Notes under the pieces: model-generated
Seen by the model: the letters and a program-made list of their open reading frames with translations, nothing else
Told to the model about the DNA's origin: nothing
The model's database searches: none
Program-made: the position numbers and the translations under genes
Part shown: in pieces, positions 21,664 to 30,730 of the stretch
Position numbering within the stretch: position 1 is the stretch's first letter
How the letters are laid out: every line of letters starts with the position of its first letter
Assembly: GCA_002296285.1 (NCBI GenBank)
Contig: DBHX01000045.1
Location: 625-36,516 of the forward strand
Reading direction: 5' to 3'
DNA length: 35,892 nucleotides
Origin: a bacterium UBP8_UBA817
GTDB lineage: Bacteria > Margulisbacteria > Marinamargulisbacteria > UBA817

Positions 21664-22526
21664 TGGACGCCGAAGAACTCTTAAAAAAGATTAGAACCAT
21701 TGATATTCAAACAAAGGGGTGGGTGGATTCCGTATTTAGTGGCGCCTATCATTCCCGATTTAAAGGTCAAGGCGTTCATTTTAATGAAGTGCGTCAGTAT
21801 GTTATTGGCGATGATGTTAGGCGCATTGATTGGGCGGTGTCAGCCAAACTAAATGAGCCTTACATTAAAGAGTTTGAAGAAGAAAGAGACCTGACCGCTA
21901 TCATAGCGGTTGATATGAGCCAATCCCAATTTTATCAAAGTGGGGCAGCGTCGAAATTGGATCGGGCGTTGGAATTGGCAGCCATCTTAGGGTTTTCTGC
22001 GGTTAGCAATGGGGATCAGGTGGGGTTGGCATTATTTACGGATACGGTTGAATCATTTATTCCCCCAAAACAAGGAAAGCAGCACATGTACGCTATTCTA
22101 TCCCGACTGGTTAATCATCAAGCGGCGTCTAATCAAACCGATATTCGTCAGTTATGTCAAACGCTTATGAATGCGATTCGTCGAAAAAGCATCATTTTTA
22201 TATTGTCCGATTTCATTTGTGATAATTATGACACTGATTTTCGACGGTTGGCTCAAAAACATGATGTTATTCCAGTGATTATTCAGGACCCTATTGAGCA
22301 GCACATTCCGAGTGCAGGGACTGTATTACTAAAAGATGCTGAAACAGGTGAAGAAGTGATTTGTGATACCAACACCCCATCATTTCAATCCACGATTCAA
22401 AGTGTTCTAAATAGTCGACGAACAAGGCGAGATCGGATGTTCCAAAGTGTGGGCGTGCGCCCATTAAATCTATCCACAACGGATGAGCTGATTCAGCCGT
22501 TGCAACAATATTTTAAATCAAGATGA
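21663..22526 (+). CDS. DUF58-domain protein of the Bat/MoxR cluster
   Basis: The protein has 287 residues. The DUF58 hallmark is near residues 42-75: FNEVRQYVIGDDVRRIDW, SAKLNEPYIKEFEEERD. It is followed by a VWA-like core (IIAVDMSQSQF, VGLALFTDT, IIFILSDFI). The first MIDAS-like loop, DMSQS, keeps the D-x-S-x-S pattern. DUF58 proteins are regular partners of MoxR and BatA; the precise role is unknown. The start is GTG overlapping the moxR stop (TAGTG), with a GAGGT ribosome site about 9 bases upstream. It overlaps the next gene by 4 bp (ATGA). Confidence 0.92.
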   Translation: MDAEELLKKIRTIDIQTKGWVDSVFSGAYHSRFKGQGVHFNEVRQYVIGDDVRRIDWAVSAKLNEPYIKEFEEERDLTAIIAVDMSQSQFYQSGAASKLDRALELAAILGFSAVSNGDQVGLALFTDTVESFIPPKQGKQHMYAILSRLVNHQAASNQTDIRQLCQTLMNAIRRKSIIFILSDFICDNYDTDFRRLAQKHDVIPVIIQDPIEQHIPSAGTVLLKDAETGEEVICDTNTPSFQSTIQSVLNSRRTRRDRMFQSVGVRPLNLSTTDELIQPLQQYFKSR

Positions 22527-23365
22527 AAGTAATAGTAATGGTTTTAATGGCATCGTTTCTGGGGATTGGGGTCCCAAAGCACTATGTTTCAACCACGAAT
22601 ATTTCGGTTGGGGATACCTTCACGTATACCATTGAGATGCCATCAGATATCGTTGCATCCATTGAGCCGTCATTTAATGGGCTTGAAATCATTGAATCAA
22701 CGATCGATCGGCGCCCAACAGCAACCGCGCATCAGTTTAAGGTGCAAGTGTTTTCAGTGGAATCTCTAATGATTCCAACGGTATCTTTAACTGAAATGAA
22801 TGGGTTAGCGCCCATGGATCTAGATCCTATTTTTTTTAATTTGGTATCTGTTTTAAGTGCCACAGCAAATGAGTTGAACGATATCTCCCCTGTGTTCAAT
22901 ATTTGGCATGTTAATTGGGTATTATTAACCATTGCATTAACAGTGATTGTGATCGGCATCATGGCGGTTATGGCATGGAAGAAAAAACAAGCCATTAGGC
23001 TGGCCATATCCGACGAAATAAAAGAGCCACCAATGAGCATTGCGTTAAAAAATATTCAGAGTTTAAAGCGACAATTATCCAATGATCCAATGGTGATTAA
23101 AAAAAGCTATTTTCAACTAACCGAAATTTTTTGCACCTATATTTCCGATCGAACCAGCATTAATGTATTGGATGCGACAACCGTTGAAATGAGTCGATTA
23201 TTAAATAAATCCAAACGATTGCCATCAGAGGTAACAGAGATGATATTGGCCATTTCAAAACGAATGGACCATTATAAATTTAGCCAAAATCCAGAGCTCA
23301 ATATGCCAAACATAGACAATACGATCAATCAAGTGATTGAGGTAATAAAAAAGGTTGATCAATGA
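22523..23365 (+). CDS. Membrane-anchored BatD/DUF4381-like protein of the Bat cluster
   Basis: The protein has 280 residues. An N-terminal signal-like segment (MKVIVMVLMASFLGIGV) precedes a beta-sandwich of about 105 residues that resembles the first domain of BatD proteins (VSTTNISVGDTFTYTIEM). One strong transmembrane helix lies near 132-152. The cytoplasmic C-terminal part (SIALKNIQSLKRQL, then FQLTEIFCTYISDRTSINVLDATTVEM) resembles the DUF4381-like domain found in these operons. Its position between the DUF58 gene and batA is typical. Identity is inferred from fold pattern and context rather than a firm motif. It overlaps both neighbours by 4 bp. Confidence 0.7.
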   Translation: MKVIVMVLMASFLGIGVPKHYVSTTNISVGDTFTYTIEMPSDIVASIEPSFNGLEIIESTIDRRPTATAHQFKVQVFSVESLMIPTVSLTEMNGLAPMDLDPIFFNLVSVLSATANELNDISPVFNIWHVNWVLLTIALTVIVIGIMAVMAWKKKQAIRLAISDEIKEPPMSIALKNIQSLKRQLSNDPMVIKKSYFQLTEIFCTYISDRTSINVLDATTVEMSRLLNKSKRLPSEVTEMILAISKRMDHYKFSQNPELNMPNIDNTINQVIEVIKKVDQ

Positions 23366-24366
23366 TATTTAAATTCCCCATTATTCTATGTCTCATGATT
23401 CCAGTGATTGCCTTAATGGTATTTTTTCGATCCATCAAAGTCACCCATAGCATTCGATTTCCAAAGGCGTCATGGATGAAAACCTTGGCATCATCAAAAG
23501 CTGCCAATTATTTAAAAGCATCCCACATAATAGAGGTCGTAACGATTATTCTGCTAATTATTACATTGGCCCAACCCCAATGGATAAAGGCTGAAAAGTA
23601 TAATACCAAAAAAGGCGTCGATATTGTGGCCATACTCGACACCTCTGGAAGCATGAATGCTGAAGATTTTAAGCCTAAAAATCGAATGGAAGTTGCCAAA
23701 GAGACATTGCAACGCTTTATTCGTAAACGAAAGGATGACCGTGTTGGTTTAATTGTATTTGGTTCCGATGCATTAACAAAGTCTCCCATTACCTATGATC
23801 ACAATATTATCAATCACCATATCAATACAACCAAAGTGGGGGCTGCAGGCGATGGAACCGCCATTGGTTTAGCCATTGCCACAGGCGTCAATCGATTGGA
23901 AAATGCCAAAGCCACATCTAAACTATTGATTTTAATTACAGATGGGGTGAATAATGCCGGTCAAATAGATCCAATATCTGCTGCAAAATTGGCCCGTAAA
24001 AAAGGCATTAAAGTGTATACCATTGGGATTGGCGATAAAAAAGGTGCCCCAATCCCAATATATCATCCAACGTATGGCAAGCGGTATGCGAGGTATCCCA
24101 ATGGGCAGTTGGTGCTGACTGAGTTTGATGATACTGTGCTAAAAGAAATTTCGGAAATAACAAACGCAAAATTCTTTAATGCAACCAATACCGAGGAGTT
24201 GAATAAAGTATACCAGGACATTGATGCCTTAGAAAAAACAGTCATTCAAACATCAAAGAATTTTATTGTACTGGATTTATTTCCTTATTTAATAGGACTT
24301 ATTGGCTTGTTGGTACTTGTGCGTGAAATCATCACATTAACAGCATTGATTGGGGTTAGAACGTAA
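23362..24366 (+). CDS. batA: BatA, von Willebrand factor A-domain membrane protein
   Basis: The protein has 334 residues. Two N-terminal hydrophobic segments (about 4-20 and 53-70) are followed by a VWA domain. The MIDAS motif DTSGS is at 93-97, RVGLIVFGSDALTKSPIT continues the fold, and LILITDGVNNAGQIDP supplies the fourth-strand Asp. A C-terminal helix is near 300-325. Bat proteins are implicated in oxidative-stress or envelope-stress survival in Bacteroides, Leptospira and Francisella, with an unsettled mechanism. It lies 2 bp from the BatB-BatC gene. Confidence 0.93.
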   Translation: MIFKFPIILCLMIPVIALMVFFRSIKVTHSIRFPKASWMKTLASSKAANYLKASHIIEVVTIILLIITLAQPQWIKAEKYNTKKGVDIVAILDTSGSMNAEDFKPKNRMEVAKETLQRFIRKRKDDRVGLIVFGSDALTKSPITYDHNIINHHINTTKVGAAGDGTAIGLAIATGVNRLENAKATSKLLILITDGVNNAGQIDPISAAKLARKKGIKVYTIGIGDKKGAPIPIYHPTYGKRYARYPNGQLVLTEFDDTVLKEISEITNAKFFNATNTEELNKVYQDIDALEKTVIQTSKNFIVLDLFPYLIGLIGLLVLVREIITLTALIGVRT

Positions 24367-24368
24367 TC

Positions 24369-26072
24369 ATGTTTGATTTTATTCATGGTGCTTGGGCGTT
24401 TTTCATTATTCCAATTTTAGGAATGCTGTATTACTTTCGACTGAAGGATCGATCAAGATTATGGCAGGTGTTCCAATCCGAGAAAAATTGGAGAACATCC
24501 ATTCGACTCAGTGACTCTGGGAATTATTTTTGGCAAAAGATATTGGTTCTGTTTGCCTTATTTTTTATTGTTGTTGCATTGATGAGGCCTCAATACGGGG
24601 AGCATTTTGAAACCATCGAAAGAGAGGGGCGTCAGGTATTTTTCATTATGGATACATCATTGAGCATGTTGGCCGAAGACGGTGCAAAAACTCGGTTGGA
24701 CTTAGCAAAATATCATATTCAACAATTATTGCCCAAATTAACGGATGATTTCATGAGCATTGTTCCCTACGCAAATACAGCCTACACGTATTTGCCATTA
24801 ACCACCGACATGTCCGCGGTGGATCTATTTTTAGATGACATGTTTGTTGGGATGATTGGCTCGTCTGGGTCAAATATTACAAATGCACTCAAAGTGGTCA
24901 AAGAATCCGTAAAGAAAAACAGCATTAGTCAATCTGCAACACTAATTATATTTTCAGATGGGGAATTTTCACCAAAAATAGACCAAAAAGAAATTGATGA
25001 TTTATTTCGAGGAATAAATATCAGCTCTGTGGTTGTTGGTTTGGGACGTTTACAAGGTGAGCCAATTCCCCAACGTGGTGAAAACAATGACATCATTGGA
25101 TATAAGAAAGATCAAAACGGAAACATTGTATTATCCAAACGAATTGATGAACAATTGGAACGGTTGGCAGAGTCATTAAATGGCATTGTTATCAATGGTG
25201 ATGTTAGTCCGCTCGTTGCAGAAAAAATTTATTTGGTATTGAGTAAAATTGAAACTCAACAATTGGAAGAAAAACAGTTGGTCACAAAAATTGATCGTTA
25301 TCATTGGGTATTATTGATGGCATTATTATGCTTAATGGTGGAGTATATATTGCCAAGAGTAAAAATAAAGTATGCGAAAAGCATTATCGCAATGGCATTA
25401 ATAATGGTTGTTTCTCACCCCGTGAATGCGAGCCATCCAGGGGTATCAGCGTATAATGATCAAAATTTCCAAAAAGCAGAATCTGAATTTAAATTGGCGT
25501 TAAATAAACGCCCAGACAACGGAAAAGTCATATACAATTTAGGCAATACATATTACAAACTTGGAGATCACGATAAATCAATCAAGGCTTACCAAGAAGC
25601 CATCGATAATCTTTCTGAAAAAGAAAAAATTGAGGCCTATTATAATCTTGGAACGGCACATTTGAAAAAAAATGATATGAAAAAAGCATTGGAAGCCTAT
25701 AAAGAGGTATTGCGAAGGAACCCCCATCACATAAAAACCAAACAAAACATTGAGATTGCGCTACGAAAAAAACAACAGAAACAGCAGCAACAACAACAAA
25801 ATAGCAGTGAAAGAAATAACGATAATTCACAAGAAGAAACAGCCCAAAACAATGAAGAAAATAGCAACGAAGATAGCGAAGAACAAAGCACAGCTAGCCG
25901 GCCCGCTGACGAAACTCAAGAAGGTTTAGATAAACAAGAGAATAACAACAACAAATCCAAAAAAGAATTAAGTGAGCAACAAATTCAATATTTGGTTGAT
26001 AATGCAGAAAAAGAGGCGAGGGAAAAGCAACAAAAAAAGCAAACAAAATTATTTGAGGAAGCCGAATGGTAA
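24369..26072 (+). CDS. BatB-BatC fusion: VWA membrane protein with C-terminal TPR domain
   Basis: The protein has 567 residues. The BatB part has membrane segments near 5-22 and 56-73, then a VWA domain with MIDAS motif DTSLS at 95-99 and IIFSDGEFSPKID, and a helix at about 313-328. A second hydrophobic segment at 338-354 ends VNA-S like a signal peptide, probably the relic N-terminus of a separate BatC. Three TPR repeats follow (about 357-460; YNLGNTYYKLGDHDKSIKAYQEAI and related). The tail of about 100 residues is Gln/Glu/Asn-rich and ends in an acidic EEAEW, as in BatC proteins. Fused BatB-BatC proteins occur elsewhere but are less common than separate genes. It overlaps batD by 7 bp. Confidence 0.9.
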   Translation: MFDFIHGAWAFFIIPILGMLYYFRLKDRSRLWQVFQSEKNWRTSIRLSDSGNYFWQKILVLFALFFIVVALMRPQYGEHFETIEREGRQVFFIMDTSLSMLAEDGAKTRLDLAKYHIQQLLPKLTDDFMSIVPYANTAYTYLPLTTDMSAVDLFLDDMFVGMIGSSGSNITNALKVVKESVKKNSISQSATLIIFSDGEFSPKIDQKEIDDLFRGINISSVVVGLGRLQGEPIPQRGENNDIIGYKKDQNGNIVLSKRIDEQLERLAESLNGIVINGDVSPLVAEKIYLVLSKIETQQLEEKQLVTKIDRYHWVLLMALLCLMVEYILPRVKIKYAKSIIAMALIMVVSHPVNASHPGVSAYNDQNFQKAESEFKLALNKRPDNGKVIYNLGNTYYKLGDHDKSIKAYQEAIDNLSEKEKIEAYYNLGTAHLKKNDMKKALEAYKEVLRRNPHHIKTKQNIEIALRKKQQKQQQQQQNSSERNNDNSQEETAQNNEENSNEDSEEQSTASRPADETQEGLDKQENNNNKSKKELSEQQIQYLVDNAEKEAREKQQKKQTKLFEEAEW

Positions 26073-27751
26073 AGAATGTTATTTTAACTATTTTAGCCGC
26101 CTCTATTATGTCCTTTTCAGAAGAAAAATTTGAAATTTCAGCATCCATATCCAAATCAAAAATTTATGAAAACGAAATAATTACATTAAGCTTATCGGTG
26201 AGTGGTGCTGATAAAGACATATACAAAAATATTCAACAGCCCAATTTATCGAGCATGTTTAATACGGTATCGACCAGTCAGTCATCATCTTTTTCTTATG
26301 TTAACGGTGTTGCAAATCGAAATCGCCAATACAATTATTCATTAAGGCCCATTAAATCAGGTATTTTTATTATCGATCCATTCACCATCGTTTATAAGGG
26401 TAAAACTTATTCAACAAAGCCGTTAAGAGTTGTTGTTCGTGATGGAAACACATCGTCACCGGCTCAAGGGAGATCCCGGCAACAGTTATCATCAATTCGA
26501 TCAAGGCAGTCTCAGCAAACAAAAAATATTTTTATTGAAACACATATTTCAACAAATAATATTTACCTAGGGGAAGACATTGAATATTCCATAAAATTTT
26601 ACCGGCGAATTTCTCTATGGAGCTCTATTTCCATAGATCAAGAAGATATGACGGGTGTTTGGCAAAACGCATTGCCCATTGCCTCTGAACGAGTTGTTCG
26701 AAAAAATGGGCAACGATATTATGAGCTAGAGCTAATTAAAAAAACCATTCGTCCACTTAATGTTGGTGCATTAAGTATTCCACCTTTAATTGCTCGTTTT
26801 GTGGTTGATCCATTTTCAGGAGAGTATCAACTTGCATCAGAGCCAGTAACCATTAATGTCAATGAATTACCAGAGCCTGTTCCAGATTCATTTACTGGGG
26901 CTATTGGATCGTATACCATGAGCGTTAGCTCACCAAACCTAAATGCTGACTCAAATGCGATTCAAATTAAGTTGACGATTCAAGGAACAGGAAATACCGA
27001 AGCCATATTGCCACCAGTGATTCAAGATACCGTTCAATACCGAGTATTGTCAGCACCAAAAACAGATGCGAGTGCAAATATAAATACTCAAATATTTGAG
27101 TACGTCATCATTCCAAAAATCACCGGGGAACTGACCATTCCCCCCATTGAGTTTTCTTATTTTTCAAAAGATGAGATGAACTATGTGTTGTTAACGGCCA
27201 ATCCCGTTACGTTTAACGCAACCCTGGAAAATCTATCGTCCAAAGAATCATCATTTAGTGCTCAGGAAGACATTCAATTTCTTAAGAACAATTCAATCAT
27301 TAATAAAAACATTTCGATTCTTAATGAGACATGGACAATATTACTCTTCAGTGGAATCAACAGCGTCCTCATTTTGATATTTTTCTATAATTATTTGAAT
27401 TCAAAACAATTTTTTTCAAAAACAAGCAAACAAAAAACAAGGAAAAAAATAATTCGTCATATCCATGGCCTTTCTGAGGGAACAAGCATTAATGAAATGG
27501 AGAAAATCTTGGTGGATGTTTTAAACTATTTTACCGATTATGATCATCATGCCATTCACCCAAAAGATGTAGAATTATCACTTATTCGAGCAGAGTTATC
27601 GGATCCAATCATTAAGGGAACCATGCAGTGGATAAAAAATTCTCAAATTCTTCGTTTTTCTCAAGAAAAGCAATCGGATTCAAATCATTCCAATTCTGAA
27701 AGCCTCAAACGAATATTAAACCATATTATTACTGAAAAGGAGGCAAAATGA
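26066..27751 (+). CDS. batD: BatD, oxygen-tolerance protein
   Basis: The protein has 561 residues. An N-terminal signal-like segment is followed by repeated Ig-like beta domains typical of BatD: FEISASISKSKIYENEIITLSLSV, the segment around SIKFYRRISLW, and LTIQGTGNTEAILPP with the G-x-G-N pattern seen in family members. One transmembrane helix lies near 423-442. A charged cytoplasmic tail ends the protein. Most of it is expected to be periplasmic. It probably acts with BatA, BatB-BatC and BatE at the inner membrane. It overlaps batE by 4 bp. Confidence 0.88.
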   Translation: MVKNVILTILAASIMSFSEEKFEISASISKSKIYENEIITLSLSVSGADKDIYKNIQQPNLSSMFNTVSTSQSSSFSYVNGVANRNRQYNYSLRPIKSGIFIIDPFTIVYKGKTYSTKPLRVVVRDGNTSSPAQGRSRQQLSSIRSRQSQQTKNIFIETHISTNNIYLGEDIEYSIKFYRRISLWSSISIDQEDMTGVWQNALPIASERVVRKNGQRYYELELIKKTIRPLNVGALSIPPLIARFVVDPFSGEYQLASEPVTINVNELPEPVPDSFTGAIGSYTMSVSSPNLNADSNAIQIKLTIQGTGNTEAILPPVIQDTVQYRVLSAPKTDASANINTQIFEYVIIPKITGELTIPPIEFSYFSKDEMNYVLLTANPVTFNATLENLSSKESSFSAQEDIQFLKNNSIINKNISILNETWTILLFSGINSVLILIFFYNYLNSKQFFSKTSKQKTRKKIIRHIHGLSEGTSINEMEKILVDVLNYFTDYDHHAIHPKDVELSLIRAELSDPIIKGTMQWIKNSQILRFSQEKQSDSNHSNSESLKRILNHIITEKEAK

Positions 27752-28452
27752 CACGGTTGATTTTATGCTGGATTGCCATGTTGGTAATCCATGTGACGGC
27801 CTCAGAAAATTTAGCCAGACAATCTTACCTAAATAAAAATTACAATGATGCAAAGCGTCAATACTATGGATTGGTTGAAGCATCGCCCAATAATTTTTCA
27901 CATCAATATAATTTAGGCGCATCTTATTTTCGATTAAACGAAATTACACTTGCCAAAGTTCATTTTTTAAAAGCATTAAAGCTAAAGCCAAATGATCATG
28001 ACACGCTGTTTAATATGAAATTAATCAATAAAAAGTTGATTGATCAACAATTTATATTTAATCGGCATTGGCTCCACGTTTTTCAATGGAATATTCGATC
28101 ACTTGTTGTGTTGATGCTTATTGGTTCCGCAATGATTTTACTATTTTTATTAATGTTTAAAAATCAAGAGAATATAAAGAAATTAAGACGCCCAGGGCTG
28201 GTTGGGTTATTTATATGGGGCAGCATGTTGTTGCTTGCCATAGTCATTCACTTAAATACAAGTAATTATGGCGTTATTATTGCAGAAAAAACAAAAGTTT
28301 ATTCAGGGCCATCCGCCACCCAAAAAGCATTATTTTTTGCCCATGAAGGGGCTGAATTTAAAATCATCAACTCAACTAAACATTGGTCGAAAGTTCAGTT
28401 TCCAAATGGATTAAAGGGGTGGATCATCGGGAGTGAGGCCATTAAAATATGA
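27748..28452 (+). CDS. batE: BatE-like protein: TPR, two membrane helices and SH3-like domain
   Basis: The protein has 234 residues. A signal-like N-terminus ending near TAS precedes TPR units at about 20-90 (ARQSYLNKNYNDAKRQYYGLVEASP, YNLGASYFRLNEITLAKVHFLKAL). Two transmembrane helices follow near 105-127 and 138-157. A C-terminal bacterial SH3-type domain starts around 165 (KTKVYSGPSATQKALFFAHEG, then KGWIIGSEA). This order matches BatE. A bacterial SH3 domain in the periplasm could bind peptidoglycan, which is an inference. It overlaps the next gene by 4 bp. Confidence 0.85.
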   Translation: MTRLILCWIAMLVIHVTASENLARQSYLNKNYNDAKRQYYGLVEASPNNFSHQYNLGASYFRLNEITLAKVHFLKALKLKPNDHDTLFNMKLINKKLIDQQFIFNRHWLHVFQWNIRSLVVLMLIGSAMILLFLLMFKNQENIKKLRRPGLVGLFIWGSMLLLAIVIHLNTSNYGVIIAEKTKVYSGPSATQKALFFAHEGAEFKIINSTKHWSKVQFPNGLKGWIIGSEAIKI

Positions 28453-29315
28453 AATTATTGATATTATACTTATCATTAATTTCAATAGTGGCATTTTCAA
28501 GCATTGCACCTGAGTTTCCGGAGCCGTATCAGTTTTTTGATCAAAATTCACATGCCTTTGATGAAATAGGGTATGTATTTAATCGTAAGAATACGTTTAA
28601 TCCATCACGAATTGGAGCAACTCTTGTGCATCAAAATAGAGAATGGGGGTACAATTGGTTTTTATTTGGCTTTGTTATGCCCATGAATCAACTGGGAGTT
28701 TTTTCATTTGGTTACTCGAATTATGGCTCCAATGCAATTCCAATAACGACATCGGATAGTGTGAGTGCGAGTATATATAAATACAGTTCCGATACGTTTG
28801 AAAATCTTGTTTTTTCGTATGAGCCATTGCTTTCATTTATAAATATGCAACTTATTGGTGGTTATAAAATTCGTCGACTAATTGATCAAAAAGCCACGGC
28901 ATTAACAGGAGATATTAATCTAACGAGCAAATATGTCTTGAAGAATCAGTTGGGAATACGAACAAGAAATTTAATATCTCAAAGATATCAATGGAGCAAT
29001 ACCGCTGAAGATCTTGCCAAATACGCAAGTGTTTATTTTATTCAACCGATATCTTCGTTTATAGTCGTGATTGAGCAAAATTTATGCTTAAATTATGATG
29101 ATTTAAATATGCTCATGGTACAAGGTTCACTGGCATTGGATGACAGCATGTCTATTTTTGCTTCCTATAGAAAAGATAACTATCATTCCCAGTTATCATT
29201 TGGTTCTTACATACAATTGTCTGGCGTATTTAATTTGGGATACACTAATAAAAATGAGGTGAATGAAAACCTTGATTTATCAATTCATTCCGTAAGCATT
29301 GGCGTAAAGTTTTGA
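28449..29315 (+). CDS. Predicted outer-membrane beta-barrel protein at the end of the Bat operon
   Basis: The protein has 288 residues. A signal peptide MKLLILYLSLISIVAFSS is followed by amphipathic beta-strands (WFLFGFVMPMNQLGVFSFGYSN, LSFGSYIQLSGVFNLGYT) and a terminal VSIGVKF, the aromatic ending recognised by the barrel-assembly machinery. I do not recognise the family; the organisation recalls PorV/UPF0164-type barrels. It overlaps batE by 4 bp and is therefore part of the operon, which suggests the Bat complex and this barrel act together. Its last 20 bases contain the -35 of murC. Confidence 0.75.
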   Translation: MKLLILYLSLISIVAFSSIAPEFPEPYQFFDQNSHAFDEIGYVFNRKNTFNPSRIGATLVHQNREWGYNWFLFGFVMPMNQLGVFSFGYSNYGSNAIPITTSDSVSASIYKYSSDTFENLVFSYEPLLSFINMQLIGGYKIRRLIDQKATALTGDINLTSKYVLKNQLGIRTRNLISQRYQWSNTAEDLAKYASVYFIQPISSFIVVIEQNLCLNYDDLNMLMVQGSLALDDSMSIFASYRKDNYHSQLSFGSYIQLSGVFNLGYTNKNEVNENLDLSIHSVSIGVKF

Positions 29316-29327
29316 AAAAACTATAAT
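29299..29327 (+). promoter_or_regulatory. Putative murC promoter
   Basis: TTGGCG (29299-29304), 17-bp spacer, consensus TATAAT (29322-29327). The ATG at 29339 follows 11 bases later, leaving a 4-5 base leader and no Shine-Dalgarno. Confidence 0.65.
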
Positions 29328-29338
29328 AAAATCAAAAT

Positions 29339-30724
29339 ATGGATAAAAAAACGTATTATTTTATAGGCATTAACGGAATTGGAATGAGTGGCCTTGCTGA
29401 AATCCTAGTCAATAAAGGGCAGGTGGTATTGGGGTCTGATACTTCACCCACGCTTCGTTCGGATTATTTTAAAGCCTTGGGAATATCAGTGTTTGAAAAA
29501 CAAGAAAAACAAAATATTCTTTCCAGCGATTGGATTATTGTGATTTCCAGTGCGATTAAAGATGGTAATGAAGAGTTGGCACAAGCCAAGGCATTAGGGT
29601 GTCAAATTATTAAACGCGGCAAATTATTGGCCATGATTTTTGATGAATTTGAAGAAAAAATTGCAATCATAGGGAGTCATGGAAAAACAACAACAACATC
29701 CCTGTTAATTAAAATATTTTCTGAGCAGATTGAAAAGCCATCGTATTTTGTTGGTGGCCATTTAGAGGGGGTTCCCAATGCTAATTTACAATCCTCAAAA
29801 ACGTTTATTACGGAACTAGATGAAAGTGATGGTTCATTTTTAGATGCGATCCCAACAAGCACAATCATTACAAATATTGAACATGAGCATATTGATTTTT
29901 ACAAGACAAAAAATGATGTAATGGATGCCTTTTTACGGTTTATTTCAAATACGATTAATAATAATGGAAAATGCACAATTAATATTGATGACCCAATTTC
30001 CGAAAAGTTATACAAAAAATATGATCAAAAAGAAGCATTTATTACATATGGTATTGAAAATAAGGAATCCCAAATACGAGCAGACAATATTGAATATAAA
30101 TGGAATGGCATTGCATTTGATCTAATTATCAATAATACACCTGTTGAAACGGTGCAGTTAAACTTATTTGGGCGCCATAATATTTACAATGCACTAGCCG
30201 CCATTGCCATTGCAATGGCAAAAGATATTTTACTAAAGCATATATTAAATGCACTAAAATCATTCAGTGGCGTTAAACGACGATTGGAGCTTAAATACAA
30301 AGCCAATGACATCACTTTATTTGATGATTATGCGCATCATCCCACGGAAATCTTGACAACCCTTGAAGGCATATACAAAAGTCATACAAATCATCGTATC
30401 ATCACCATATTTCAACCCCATCGTTATTCAAGACTTACAAATTTGTTTGATGCATTTGCGGGATCCTTCGATCGTTCCGATCACACCTTGATTGTGCCAG
30501 TATTTTCAGTTGGAGAAAGTGAGGAAAATAATAAGAACTCAGTGGATTTAACCAACAAAATTAATCAAGGGAACGGCAAGGCCTCTTATTGCGATTCATT
30601 TGAAGAAGTCACAAAAGCCTTGGAATCGATGCTTCAAGCCAACGACATCATTTTGTTAATGGGTGCGGGAAATATTACCAGTATTGCGAAATCCATCATT
30701 CCATTGATTAAAAAAAAGAGGTGA
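29339..30724 (+). CDS. murC: UDP-N-acetylmuramate--L-alanine ligase MurC
   Basis: Adds L-Ala to UDP-MurNAc, the first step of the peptidoglycan stem peptide. The protein has 461 residues, the usual length. Motifs: YFIGINGIGMSGLAEIL at the N-terminus, the ATP loop GSHGKTTTT starting at Gly112, ELDESDGSFLDAIP, NIEHEHIDFY and ALAAIAIAMA. The C-terminal domain has LFDDYAHHPTEILTTL and IFQPHRYSR. It heads the murC-murB-ddl-ftsQ-ftsA-ftsZ run. Its TGA stop is the only thing separating its frame from that of murB. Confidence 0.97.
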   Translation: MDKKTYYFIGINGIGMSGLAEILVNKGQVVLGSDTSPTLRSDYFKALGISVFEKQEKQNILSSDWIIVISSAIKDGNEELAQAKALGCQIIKRGKLLAMIFDEFEEKIAIIGSHGKTTTTSLLIKIFSEQIEKPSYFVGGHLEGVPNANLQSSKTFITELDESDGSFLDAIPTSTIITNIEHEHIDFYKTKNDVMDAFLRFISNTINNNGKCTINIDDPISEKLYKKYDQKEAFITYGIENKESQIRADNIEYKWNGIAFDLIINNTPVETVQLNLFGRHNIYNALAAIAIAMAKDILLKHILNALKSFSGVKRRLELKYKANDITLFDDYAHHPTEILTTLEGIYKSHTNHRIITIFQPHRYSRLTNLFDAFAGSFDRSDHTLIVPVFSVGESEENNKNSVDLTNKINQGNGKASYCDSFEEVTKALESMLQANDIILLMGAGNITSIAKSIIPLIKKKR

Positions 30725-30730
30725 GTCATA
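30718..30730 (+). promoter_or_regulatory. Shine-Dalgarno and proposed ATA start codon of murB
   Basis: GAGGTGA (30718-30724) is a seven-base complement to the 3' end of 16S rRNA and overlaps the murC stop. ATA at 30728-30730 lies six bases after its GAGG core, the normal spacing. No ATG, GTG or TTG occurs in frame until 30977. Confidence 0.55.

Noticed and set aside
25770..25990. CAA/CAG-rich stretch taken as a tandem nucleotide repeat
   Set aside because: It is a low-complexity Gln/Glu/Asn-rich tail typical of BatC proteins; codons are mixed and no regular repeat unit exists.
30722..30724. TGA as a sense codon (genetic code 4 or 25) explaining the murC-murB continuity
   Set aside because: TGA ends other genes here at the expected family length, including rsmG, the DUF58 gene and the BatD/DUF4381-like gene, with ATGA overlaps. 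A window-wide recoding is not supported.
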